This document shows, piece by piece, positions 55,203 through 63,270 of a DNA stretch of 64,000 bases. Under the pieces are notes generated by a model that worked only from the letters and a program-made list of their open reading frames with translations, did not search any database and was not told the DNA's origin. The translations under genes and the position numbers were made by a program. The stretch comes from Desulfovibrio sp. (lineage in GTDB: Bacteria; Desulfobacterota; Desulfovibrionia; Desulfovibrionales; Desulfovibrionaceae), in NCBI GenBank assembly GCA_017528345.1, contig JAFXOX010000047.1:1-64000 (forward strand). Reading direction: 5' to 3'. Each line of letters opens with the position of its first letter. Positions within the stretch are counted from its first letter, which is position 1.

Positions 55203-55675
55203 AAGAAAGCTACCAGCACACCGCCCTTGCAGGCGTGCTCTGGCAGCCGCTCAAGGTGATTCCAACAGCAGGTGGTCCTGTGCTGCATCTCTTACGGCCT
55301 GGCTATGCCCTTATGCCCTATGTCAAAGGCTTTGGAGAGATTTATTTTTCCGAGGTCGAGGCCGGCCAGGTCAAGGGCTGGAAATGCCACAGCAAACAGA
55401 CCCAGCTTTTTGCCGTCCCTTTTGGCACTCTCAAGGTTGTGCTATATGACGATCGCGGCGATTCCCCAAGCTTTGGCCAGATTGCGGAGTTTACCTTGGG
55501 ACGCCCCGACAACTACGGCCTTTTGAAAATTCCGCCACGTATCTGGTATGCTTTTGGCGCTCTTGGCGGCACGGCCCTGCTCTGCAATTGCGCAGATATT
55601 CCCCATGACCCCAACGAAAGTGCCAAACTGGATCTCACAGACCCTGCTATCCCCTACCATTTCCCGGCTTCTTAG
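55190..55675 (+). CDS. RmlC-like sugar epimerase family protein
   Basis: A 161-residue cupin of the dTDP-4-dehydrorhamnose 3,5-epimerase family, with EIYFSEVEAGQVKGWKCHSKQTQ and IPPRIWYAF. Its place after rfbFG suggests it acts on the CDP-4-keto-6-deoxy sugar. It is shorter than RmlC, and some active-site residues differ, so the exact reaction is inference. Its last 29 bases overlap the end of the minus-strand ddl. Confidence 0.82.
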   Translation: MDGLEESYQHTALAGVLWQPLKVIPTAGGPVLHLLRPGYALMPYVKGFGEIYFSEVEAGQVKGWKCHSKQTQLFAVPFGTLKVVLYDDRGDSPSFGQIAEFTLGRPDNYGLLKIPPRIWYAFGALGGTALLCNCADIPHDPNESAKLDLTDPAIPYHFPAS

Positions 55676-56567
55676 CCAGAGCCAGGTCAATAAAACGCTG
55701 CATCAGCGCCGGAAAATCAAGACCACAGACCTTGGCCTCACGAGGGACAAGACTTGTGGCGGTCATACCGGGTAAGGTGTTGACCTCGAGAAGATAAAGA
55801 CGGTTCTGATCATCCAGGATAAAATCAGAACGGCTCAAGCCGTCAAGGCCAAGAATGCTGTGAGCGGCCAGCGCTTTTTCCTGAATATCGGCGATGATCT
55901 GCTCCGGTAGCGGCGCCGGACAGATCTCTCGCGCTCCATCTTCCGCGTACTTGCTTGAATAGTCAAAATAGCTTCCGTGCACAGGCTCAATGAGCACAGG
56001 CGGAAGCGCTTGACCGCCCAAAATACCGCAGGTCACCTCCCTGCCGGCAATAGCTTCCTCTACGAGCACGCCACAGCCTGCCTGAAAGATCTCCTCCATC
56101 ACAGCCCACAGTTCTGCCTTTTCTGTCACCCGAGCCAGGTGAATGGAAGAGCCCCCGGTATCGCTTTTCACAAAAAGGGGAAAGGGAAGCCTGGGCGTCC
56201 AATGGGCATCCGGCCTTGTGGGCAAAAATTCCCAGTCAGGCGTAAGCAGACCGTGATGCCTGACAACTTGCTTGGTAGCTGCCTTATTCAGGGCTAAAAA
56301 AGAACCTGCAGGACCTGTACCCTGATAGGGGAGACCTATGGTATCCAGCATGGCCTGCACAAGACCATCCTCCCCGGGCTGACCGTGGAGATTGATAATA
56401 GCGCAGTCATGCTCCTTGGCGACAGCCAGCAGCGCATCAAAATCTTTCAGGTCAAAGAGCGTGACAGTGTGCCCCAGACTCTCCATGGCTTTGGCCATGG
56501 CCCTGGCACCAGAGAGTGAAATCTCACGCTCCGTCGACCAGCCCCCGGCAAGTAAAAGTATACGCAT
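55647..56567 (-). CDS. ddl: D-alanine--D-alanine ligase
   Basis: A 306-residue ATP-grasp enzyme for peptidoglycan precursor synthesis. Motifs include LAGGWSTEREISLSGA, NLHGQPGEDG, PLFVKSDTGGSSI, VLVEEAIAGREVTCGIL, GLSRSDFIL and LLEVNTLPGMT. It overlaps the end of the HD-domain gene upstream by 44 bases, so the two are likely coupled. Confidence 0.95.
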   Translation of the reverse strand: MRILLLAGGWSTEREISLSGARAMAKAMESLGHTVTLFDLKDFDALLAVAKEHDCAIINLHGQPGEDGLVQAMLDTIGLPYQGTGPAGSFLALNKAATKQVVRHHGLLTPDWEFLPTRPDAHWTPRLPFPLFVKSDTGGSSIHLARVTEKAELWAVMEEIFQAGCGVLVEEAIAGREVTCGILGGQALPPVLIEPVHGSYFDYSSKYAEDGAREICPAPLPEQIIADIQEKALAAHSILGLDGLSRSDFILDDQNRLYLLEVNTLPGMTATSLVPREAKVCGLDFPALMQRFIDLALAKKPGNGRG

Positions 56568-57183
56568 CCAGGCCCTCCCATCCCAAAAAACTTATCAACG
56601 CGGCTTCCACAGCTTTCATCTGCTTGAGCGAAGCATCTATGGCGGCTACGGCCTGAGCATTTTTGCCGTAGCGTACCAGAAGATCATCAAAACGTTCATC
56701 GAGCGTCACACACTGATCGTGACGGGCCCGTTTGTCAGCATAGAGCACAAGTATGGGCAACTGACAGCAGGAGGCATCGTGCGTGATGCTCCACGGCCAA
56801 TAGACATGATGCATCACCCCCTGCGCCACGGCATAGTTGCGGGTCTCGGCAACCACCCAAGCAGCCCCGATAGATGCGTGACCGCCTCCATATTTCAAAC
56901 TATACATCTTGCCCAGATCATGCAGCAAAGCGCTTGCGCGAACATCTTCGACGCAAAGCGCCACATGCCGCTGCAAGGCCAGCTCTGCCAGATTTTCGGC
57001 AATATGGGCCACAAGCAAGGAATGGCGGCGAATATTGGTGGGCATGGCATATTTGTCCCAAAGAGCAATACAGTCGCCATCGTAGAGTTTGTTTGAGCTG
57101 CGTGTGCTCAGCGGGGGAAGCTGCGGCAGACCGCAGAGAGCAGCAAATTTACCGTCTGAAGGCTTGGGGCTTGTCGTAGACAT
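56524..57183 (-). CDS. HD-domain phosphohydrolase-like protein
   Basis: A 219-residue HD-superfamily protein. The metal ligands are His (NIRRHSLLVAHIA), HD in LLHDLGKM and a later His (HHVYWPW). Substrate unknown; such proteins hydrolyse nucleotides or phosphate esters. GAGGGA precedes the ATG at 57183; TTG 57195 is less likely. It overlaps ddl. Confidence 0.8.
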   Translation of the reverse strand: MSTTSPKPSDGKFAALCGLPQLPPLSTRSSNKLYDGDCIALWDKYAMPTNIRRHSLLVAHIAENLAELALQRHVALCVEDVRASALLHDLGKMYSLKYGGGHASIGAAWVVAETRNYAVAQGVMHHVYWPWSITHDASCCQLPILVLYADKRARHDQCVTLDERFDDLLVRYGKNAQAVAAIDASLKQMKAVEAALISFLGWEGLDAYTFTCRGLVDGA

Positions 57184-57205
57184 ACCATCCCTCAAAAGCT
57201 AGACA

Positions 57206-57246
57206 CTGGCAGACTGACTCCGATGCAATCAGAGTCAGTCTGCCAG
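57206..57246 (-). other. Long perfect hairpin before the HD gene
   Basis: Fifteen perfect base pairs (57206-57220 with 57232-57246) close an 11-base loop with three more possible pairs inside. It lies between the acyl ligase gene and the HD gene, just before the latter's ribosome site. Reading on the minus strand no T-run follows at once. A second hairpin (CCTTT-CGGGA/TCCCG-AAAGG) is at 57292-57315. Confidence 0.7.
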
Positions 57247-57368
57247 AGTAAACCGTCCACCGGTCACGACACAGACCGATGCGGATTGCCTCCTTTACGG
57301 GACATCCCGCAAAGGGTCCTGTTGACGGAAAGGACTGCGCCACCGCGCAAGGCAACAGTAGAAAAATG

Positions 57369-59027
57369 CTAGTGCGGCTGATTGCCCTCGGCCACCTGCT
57401 GACGCAGTTTATAATGTTTGATCTTTCCCGTTGCCGTATGCGGCAGTTCTTTGACCAGATAGTAGAAGCGCGGGCGTTTATAGGACGAGAGCAATGGCAC
57501 CCCAACACAATAGCGCTTAACCTCCTCAATGGTCAAACTGGGATCCGACGGGACAATATAGGCGGCGATACTTTGCCCGTGCAGACGGTCGGCCACACCA
57601 ATGACCGCACTTTCCTGCACCTTGGGATGGGCGTTGATCACAGCCTCAATCTGGGTGGGATAGATATTTTCGCCGTTGCAAAGGATCATATCGTCTTTGC
57701 GTGAGACCACGGTGACAAATTCATTTTCATCCCAGGTACCCAGGTCCCCGGTATAGTGGTAACCCTTGTAGAATTTCTGCCGCGTCATCTGGGGATTGTT
57801 CACATAACAGAACGTAGATTTGGCAGGGGCCTTGATAATAATTTCGCCCACTTCCTGATTATCCTTAGCCACGAGATCATCGGGCTCGGCATGGCCTCCC
57901 TCCACAGCCCTGACAATGCGGACCTCATCGTCCGTACAGGCCTGACCGGCGCTACCGGCCATCTGCGGCAGATTGTAGGGGCGCAGGAAGGTATTCCAGA
58001 AGGTCTCCGTGGTCCCATAGCCATTGAAAATATTGGGCGTAAAAAGCTTCATATACTTTTCGCAGGCATTTTTTTCAAAGGGGCTCCCCATGGTCACAAT
58101 GCCTCTGAGACTTGAGAGATCAGCCGGATCGCGTTCCTGGGCTCTGGCAAGCAGGGCAATAATAGAGGGCACGCCCACAAGAAAGGTCACACGGTGCTCT
58201 TCCACATATTTCAGACAGAGTTTGGGATTGAATTCCCTGAGAATAACCACCTCTCCGCCGGCATAGAGGGTGGGGGTGGGCCCACCTGAATGAAGACCGC
58301 CGCGGTGAAACCAGGGTGTCATATTCATGGTGCGGTCTGTGGGATTCAGGGGGAAATGCATCATCACATCGTGGGATGAAAGAACCTCGTTGATATTGTT
58401 CATGGGCACAGCCCGGGCGCGACTCGTGGTCCCCGAGGTATAGAGACGCGTTGTCTCGTCGTAGATATGCGCTTTCTGCTCCGGCTGGGGATTAGCGCGG
58501 CTCATGCCGGCCACATAGCTCGAATAGGCAATGGCGCAGAGACTTTCGCTCTCGTAGCTCAAAGGGCCGCCATCGCTACGCACACAAATCAGATGTTTAG
58601 GCTGGTACTCAGAAAGCTCCAGGGCACTGCGCACAGTTTTCGCAAGACAGTCATCATAAATAAAGACCTGAGGCGCACTGTCCTCGATGATGGCCGCAAG
58701 CTCACCCGATGAAAGCCTATAGTTCACAGGGCAGTTAATGGCTCCGATTTTCTGGGAGGCAATATAGGCAAAAATGAATTCCGGGCTATTATAGAGCATG
58801 TACATGACGACATCATTTTTGCCACAACCGTCGGACTGCAGGGCATGGCCTAGCTGATTGGCATAGCAGTTCAGCTCTTGATACGTCCAGGAGCGCCCGT
58901 CAGAGGGACAAAACACCGCCGTGGACGTGGCAAATCTGTGCACATTGCGCATAAAGCCATTGAGCCAGGTAAACTCATGCTCAAAGGTCTCTTTGAACAT
59001 TGTCACATCATAGGTAAATTGCATCAT
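57369..59027 (-). CDS. Acyl-CoA synthetase/AMP-binding ligase
   Basis: A 552-residue class I adenylate-forming enzyme. It has YTSGTT (ATP loop), FNGYGTTETFW, YTGDLGTWDEN, RKDDMILCNGENIYPTQIE and the C-terminal Lys in TGKIKHYKL. The ATP loop continues SRARAVPM, lacking the usual Lys of GTTGxPKG. It probably activates a fatty or aryl acid. It starts at the stop of the FabF-like gene (TAATG), so the two are co-translated. Confidence 0.9.
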   Translation of the reverse strand: MMQFTYDVTMFKETFEHEFTWLNGFMRNVHRFATSTAVFCPSDGRSWTYQELNCYANQLGHALQSDGCGKNDVVMYMLYNSPEFIFAYIASQKIGAINCPVNYRLSSGELAAIIEDSAPQVFIYDDCLAKTVRSALELSEYQPKHLICVRSDGGPLSYESESLCAIAYSSYVAGMSRANPQPEQKAHIYDETTRLYTSGTTSRARAVPMNNINEVLSSHDVMMHFPLNPTDRTMNMTPWFHRGGLHSGGPTPTLYAGGEVVILREFNPKLCLKYVEEHRVTFLVGVPSIIALLARAQERDPADLSSLRGIVTMGSPFEKNACEKYMKLFTPNIFNGYGTTETFWNTFLRPYNLPQMAGSAGQACTDDEVRIVRAVEGGHAEPDDLVAKDNQEVGEIIIKAPAKSTFCYVNNPQMTRQKFYKGYHYTGDLGTWDENEFVTVVSRKDDMILCNGENIYPTQIEAVINAHPKVQESAVIGVADRLHGQSIAAYIVPSDPSLTIEEVKRYCVGVPLLSSYKRPRFYYLVKELPHTATGKIKHYKLRQQVAEGNQPH

Positions 59028-60268
59028 TATTTTTGCTCGCGGTGTCTTGTCACGACAATACTTGAATTCTGACCGCCAAAGCCCAGGGAATTGGACATGG
59101 CGGCATGGATGACAGCTTTGCGCGCGACATTAGGAATATAGTCAAGATCACATTGAGGATCAGGGAACTCGTAATTCATGGTTGGCGGCAGTACCTCATG
59201 GCGTATCGCCTGCACGCAAGCAATGACCTCAGTAATGCCGCCTGCACCCATCAGATGGCCTGTAGCCCCTTTCAGGGAGCTCACAGGTGGTACATGATCA
59301 CCAAAAACGCGCTTCATGGCAATGGTCTCTGCCACGTCGCCACGCACGGTGGATGTGCCGTGGGCATTGATATAGCCGATGTCCTGTGGTTCAAGACCAG
59401 CCTTCGCCAGTGCGAGCTGCATGCAATGAGCTGCTCCCAGGCCCTCAGGATGCGGGGCGGTGATATGGTAGGCATCCATGGTATTGGCATAGCCTGTGAA
59501 ATCGGCGAGGATTTCAACTTCTCGTTTGCTGGCAAAAGAGGCCTTTTCAAGGACAAGGGCCCCACCGCCTTCACCAATGACAAAACCTGTACGTTTGCGA
59601 TCAAAAGGCCTGGATGCGGTTCTGGGATTGGCATTATCCCTAGAGAGCGCCTTAGCCTGGGCAAGACTGGACATGGCCACAGGGCAGACAATGCTTTCGC
59701 CGCCCATGACCAGAACCCCGTCACACATGCCACTGTCAAGCAGCAGGGCTGCCGTAAGCATGGCGTCGCCGCCGGCCGAACAAGCCGTGTGTACGGTGAG
59801 AGACGGCCCTGTCATGCCAAAGAGGATGGCCGCTTCCGCAGCACCCATATTACTGGTTACCGACGGCACAAAATGCGGACTGACTTTTTTGCTCTTGCCA
59901 AGCGCAAAATGCTGAGACGTCTCAGAAATGGCAGCCACGCCCCCCATGGCACTGCCAAAGACAATACCCAGACGCGAAGCATGCGCGGCAATGGGAAGCT
60001 GACTCTGCTCAAGGGCCTCACGCGCGGCAACCAGCGCAAATTGCATAAAGAGCGAGGTGCTCTTCAAAACACTTTTTTCCAAGTGGTCTTCAGGCACAAA
60101 ATCCTTGACTTCAGCTGCAATCTGCACAGGCAGATCTGAGCTGTCAAAACGGCTGATGTGGTCGATGCCGCAAGAGCCGGCCAAGAGATTGCCCCAGTAG
60201 GTTGAGACCCCTATACCCAGAGGCGTGACAGCGCCCATGCCTGTAATGACAAGCCGATCATTGGCCAT
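59027..60268 (-). CDS. FabF-like beta-ketoacyl-ACP synthase
   Basis: A 413-residue ketosynthase with Cys-His-His active residues: TACSAGGDAML (Cys), NAHGTST (His) and SLKGATGHLMGAGG (Lys, His). The residues after the active Cys (SAGGDA) differ from the usual FabF and suggest a specialised paralog. Condenses acyl and malonyl-ACP. No acyl carrier protein, FabD or FabG is nearby. It overlaps the acyl ligase by one base and lies 15 bases after the transglycosylase gene. Confidence 0.9.
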   Translation of the reverse strand: MANDRLVITGMGAVTPLGIGVSTYWGNLLAGSCGIDHISRFDSSDLPVQIAAEVKDFVPEDHLEKSVLKSTSLFMQFALVAAREALEQSQLPIAAHASRLGIVFGSAMGGVAAISETSQHFALGKSKKVSPHFVPSVTSNMGAAEAAILFGMTGPSLTVHTACSAGGDAMLTAALLLDSGMCDGVLVMGGESIVCPVAMSSLAQAKALSRDNANPRTASRPFDRKRTGFVIGEGGGALVLEKASFASKREVEILADFTGYANTMDAYHITAPHPEGLGAAHCMQLALAKAGLEPQDIGYINAHGTSTVRGDVAETIAMKRVFGDHVPPVSSLKGATGHLMGAGGITEVIACVQAIRHEVLPPTMNYEFPDPQCDLDYIPNVARKAVIHAAMSNSLGFGGQNSSIVVTRHREQK

Positions 60269-60283
60269 GACAGTTTCCGTCCA

Positions 60284-61216
60284 TCAGGGTTTTCCCTGCT
60301 CTTGCGCAGGCTGCCCCTGTTCTTGCGCCGTGATCAGCTCAGCCAATGCCAGAATCGTATTGGCATAGACCTTGGAGTGATTGTATTTCATCAGCAACGC
60401 GTGCATGTCATCCAATGAGATGCCCGCCTTCCAGCCATGTTTTGCAAGGTAACAGGCCAGACTGGCTGTGGCGTCCTCAATGGTGAAGAGATCAATTCGC
60501 CCATCGCCATCACCGTCAGCCCCGTAGATGGCAATATTGGAAGGCATGAACTGACACAGGCCCACAGCTCCATAAATGGAACTGGGCATGTTTTCCGGAG
60601 CAATATCATTATCCAGCATATAACGGATGAGTGCACGCACCTCGTTATAGGCCCAGTCAGCCCGGCCTGGCATTTTTTTTTCAAGCCAAGCCATGCGTTT
60701 TTTCACCCCGCGCATCTTAGGAAGCCACTGGGAGATCATATCTGGCGTGCGTGAGACAGCCATGCTGGCAAGAGTATACAAAGCATTTTCAGGCACATCA
60801 GCCAGCACCGTGCCCAGTCGTGTCTCCACAAAAAGCAGGGCCACAGCGATTTCACAGGGGACACCATAGCGCGTTCTGGCGGCTTCAAAGGCCGCCCGAT
60901 GACTGTGCAGATAGTCCAGACAGGTCTGGGCATTGGCCTTGGTCACAACACCCTTGTAGTAGTCGGTTTTTTGTATTCGCGGTTTTGGGAAAAAGGCCTT
61001 TTTATAGAGGGCAAGCATCTTGCGGCCCATAGGTGATTGCGTGGGGATGGCCGGAAGCGTTGCCAAGAGCGCATCGACACGAGCCCCTGCCACACCATCC
61101 TGGGCCAGACGCTCGCGTAAGTCCTGCCAGACAGGAGCAAGCTCAGCGCTTTGAGCTGGTAGCGTCCAGGCAAGACAGAGCCAGAACAGACAAGATGAGA
61201 CAAGCAGACGCTGCAT
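60284..61216 (-). CDS. Lytic murein transglycosylase (MltB-like)
   Basis: A 310-residue exported enzyme: signal peptide about 1-23, then an SLT_2 domain with catalytic Glu in ALLFVETRLG, followed by GAVGLCQFMPSN and an EF-hand-like DGDGDGRIDLF. It cleaves peptidoglycan glycan strands to anhydro-muropeptides. The C-terminus has a short repeat (AQEQGQP, AQEQGKP). It starts three bases after hflC. Confidence 0.92.
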   Translation of the reverse strand: MQRLLVSSCLFWLCLAWTLPAQSAELAPVWQDLRERLAQDGVAGARVDALLATLPAIPTQSPMGRKMLALYKKAFFPKPRIQKTDYYKGVVTKANAQTCLDYLHSHRAAFEAARTRYGVPCEIAVALLFVETRLGTVLADVPENALYTLASMAVSRTPDMISQWLPKMRGVKKRMAWLEKKMPGRADWAYNEVRALIRYMLDNDIAPENMPSSIYGAVGLCQFMPSNIAIYGADGDGDGRIDLFTIEDATASLACYLAKHGWKAGISLDDMHALLMKYNHSKVYANTILALAELITAQEQGQPAQEQGKP

Positions 61217-61219
61217 AGA

Positions 61220-62065
61220 CTACTGCTTTTGAAGCACAGGGGCCGGGCTTGTCAGCACCATTTTGCTGTTGTCCTTAAAGGACTGACGCAAGGTCTCAAG
61301 CCAACGCACATAGGAATAAAAATCGGGAGCTTTGGTATAGGCCTGGGCATAGGCAGCGGCGGCCTCGGCGTCGGCCTCACCACGTTTGATCTGGGCATCA
61401 CGCGCCGCGTCGGCCAGAATCACTGTACGCTGCTTGTCGGCGTCGGAGCGAATACGTGTGGATTCTTCCTCGCCCTCACTGCGGTACTGCTTGGCCTGGC
61501 GCTCGCGCTCAGCCCGCATACGGCCAAAAATAGCTCGCTGGTTTTCCGCGGGCAGATCCGTACGCTTGATGCGCACATCAAGCACAACCATACCAAAAGG
61601 CTGCATGAGCTTGGAAACCTTATTGGTCACTTCCTTCATGATATCAGCTCTGTGCGAGGAAACGACCTGGGTCAGCGTATAGGCGCCGACGAGGGCGCGC
61701 AGCTGTGAATAGACCACGTCATCCAGCCTGGCCTGAGCCCCCGGAATGGAACGCATGGTGCGGTAGAACTGCAAAGGTTCAGTAATCTTCCAGCGCGCGT
61801 AGTTATCCAGCACAATGGCTTTTTTGTCGACAGTAAAGGCTTCGCGCGAACGCGCCTCATAGTCCAGGACACGGGCATCAAAGTAGACGACATTCTGAAT
61901 GAACGGCAGCTTAAAATGCAAACCGGGTTCGTAGACTTCGTCCAAAGGATCACCCAGCTGCAAAACCAGGGCTTTTTGCGTCTGATGGACGGCAAACAGG
62001 CACTGGCTGCCAAGACCAAGAATAATCAGGACAATGGCCAGGCGCGACATCAATTTCTTGCTCAT
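61220..62065 (-). CDS. hflC: Protease modulator HflC
   Basis: A 281-residue SPFH/band-7 protein with an N-terminal membrane anchor (about 7-24), the start of the domain at FAVHQTQKALVLQLGDP, then LDVRIKRTDLP and an Ala/Glu-rich coiled coil (ERERQAKQYRSEGEEE). With HflK it forms a membrane ring that regulates FtsH. It follows hflK by 47 bases. Confidence 0.95.
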   Translation of the reverse strand: MSKKLMSRLAIVLIILGLGSQCLFAVHQTQKALVLQLGDPLDEVYEPGLHFKLPFIQNVVYFDARVLDYEARSREAFTVDKKAIVLDNYARWKITEPLQFYRTMRSIPGAQARLDDVVYSQLRALVGAYTLTQVVSSHRADIMKEVTNKVSKLMQPFGMVVLDVRIKRTDLPAENQRAIFGRMRAERERQAKQYRSEGEEESTRIRSDADKQRTVILADAARDAQIKRGEADAEAAAAYAQAYTKAPDFYSYVRWLETLRQSFKDNSKMVLTSPAPVLQKQ

Positions 62066-62112
62066 CAGCTCATCGGCAGACCAAAGGACTGCCCCTCCCT
62101 ATGATTGACCAG

Positions 62113-63270
62113 TTATTTCTTCTCGGGAACACGGATCTGCGGGGCATTTTTCATGTCCGGCAGCGGCAGATAGGGCAAAACGCGCTCAGCAGCCCCCGTA
62201 TCCATAAGCACCTTTTCTTTGGAACCAGACAGGATCTCTTCCACAGTCTCATAGTAGAGACGCTGTTCCATGACCTTGGGTGCTTTTTCGTATTCCGTAC
62301 GCAGTGCTGAAAAACGGTCCGCTTCACCTTTGGCAGTCTGCACGCGCTTGGCGGCATAGGCCTCGGCTTCATTGCGGATGGCTGCTGCCTGACCGCGGGC
62401 CTTAGGCAGAAGTTCATTACGGTAGGCTTCAGCCTCGTTAATAATGCGGCTTTTATCCTCACGGGCACTGGCCACATCCTTAAAGGCGTCAATGACATCC
62501 TTGGGCGGATGCACGTCCTGCAGCTGGACAGCAATGATCTGAATACCTGCCGCGTACCGGTTCAAAATCTGCTGCAGAAGCTGTGTGGCATCACTTTGGA
62601 TCTTGAGCTTGCCGTCGGTGATAGCCGAGTCAATCTGGCTGTTGCCAATGACCTCACGCATGGCAGCTTCTGCGGCATTGCGCACAAGTGCCGGCTGATC
62701 TACCACGTTAAAGAGATACTCCACAGGATTGCTGATTTTATACTGCACACTAAACTGCACATTGACGATATTTTCGTCGCCCGTAAGCATGGAAGCTTCC
62801 TCGGGCATGGTGCGTACCTGGCCCTGCTGGAAGGTCTGACTCTGACCAACGGAGCGGAAGCCCACCTCACTGCGCAGGATCTGTGTCACCTTGGGTTTAT
62901 AGACCGTCTCCAGAGGTGCCGGCCAGGCATAATGCGGACCTGCATCCACGGTGCGGTTATAGCGGCCAAAACGCAGGACAACACCCTGCTCATCAGGATT
63001 GACAATATAGATACCGCTCAAAAGCCAGACCACAAGACCTGTCAAGAGGAGTGCCACGAGACCGCGGCCACTGGGCAGCGTAAAACCACCGTTGCCAAAA
63101 GGCGGTCTCGGGCCGCCGTGACCACCGTTACGAGCATCAGCGCGGCGACTGGTAAAGGATTCCTCTTCCTCGTCCTCAAAATCCCGTTCATCTTCAGGTT
63201 CAGGACGGGGGGTTGGCCTGACCTGCTGACGTTTGCGTTTTTCCTGAAGTTTATCCCAATCCCAACTCAT
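62113..63270 (-). CDS. hflK: Protease modulator HflK
   Basis: A 385-residue SPFH protein. The cytoplasmic start is charged, then Gly-rich, with a membrane segment at about 73-90, IYIVNPDEQGVVLRFGRYN, the long SPFH domain and the coiled coil rich in Glu/Ala (NEAEAYAAKRVQTAKGEADRF split around 300). First gene of the minus-strand run hflK-hflC-mltB-fabF-ligase. ATG 63270 is chosen; GTG 63273 is possible. Confidence 0.95.
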   Translation of the reverse strand: MSWDWDKLQEKRKRQQVRPTPRPEPEDERDFEDEEEESFTSRRADARNGGHGGPRPPFGNGGFTLPSGRGLVALLLTGLVVWLLSGIYIVNPDEQGVVLRFGRYNRTVDAGPHYAWPAPLETVYKPKVTQILRSEVGFRSVGQSQTFQQGQVRTMPEEASMLTGDENIVNVQFSVQYKISNPVEYLFNVVDQPALVRNAAEAAMREVIGNSQIDSAITDGKLKIQSDATQLLQQILNRYAAGIQIIAVQLQDVHPPKDVIDAFKDVASAREDKSRIINEAEAYRNELLPKARGQAAAIRNEAEAYAAKRVQTAKGEADRFSALRTEYEKAPKVMEQRLYYETVEEILSGSKEKVLMDTGAAERVLPYLPLPDMKNAPQIRVPEKK

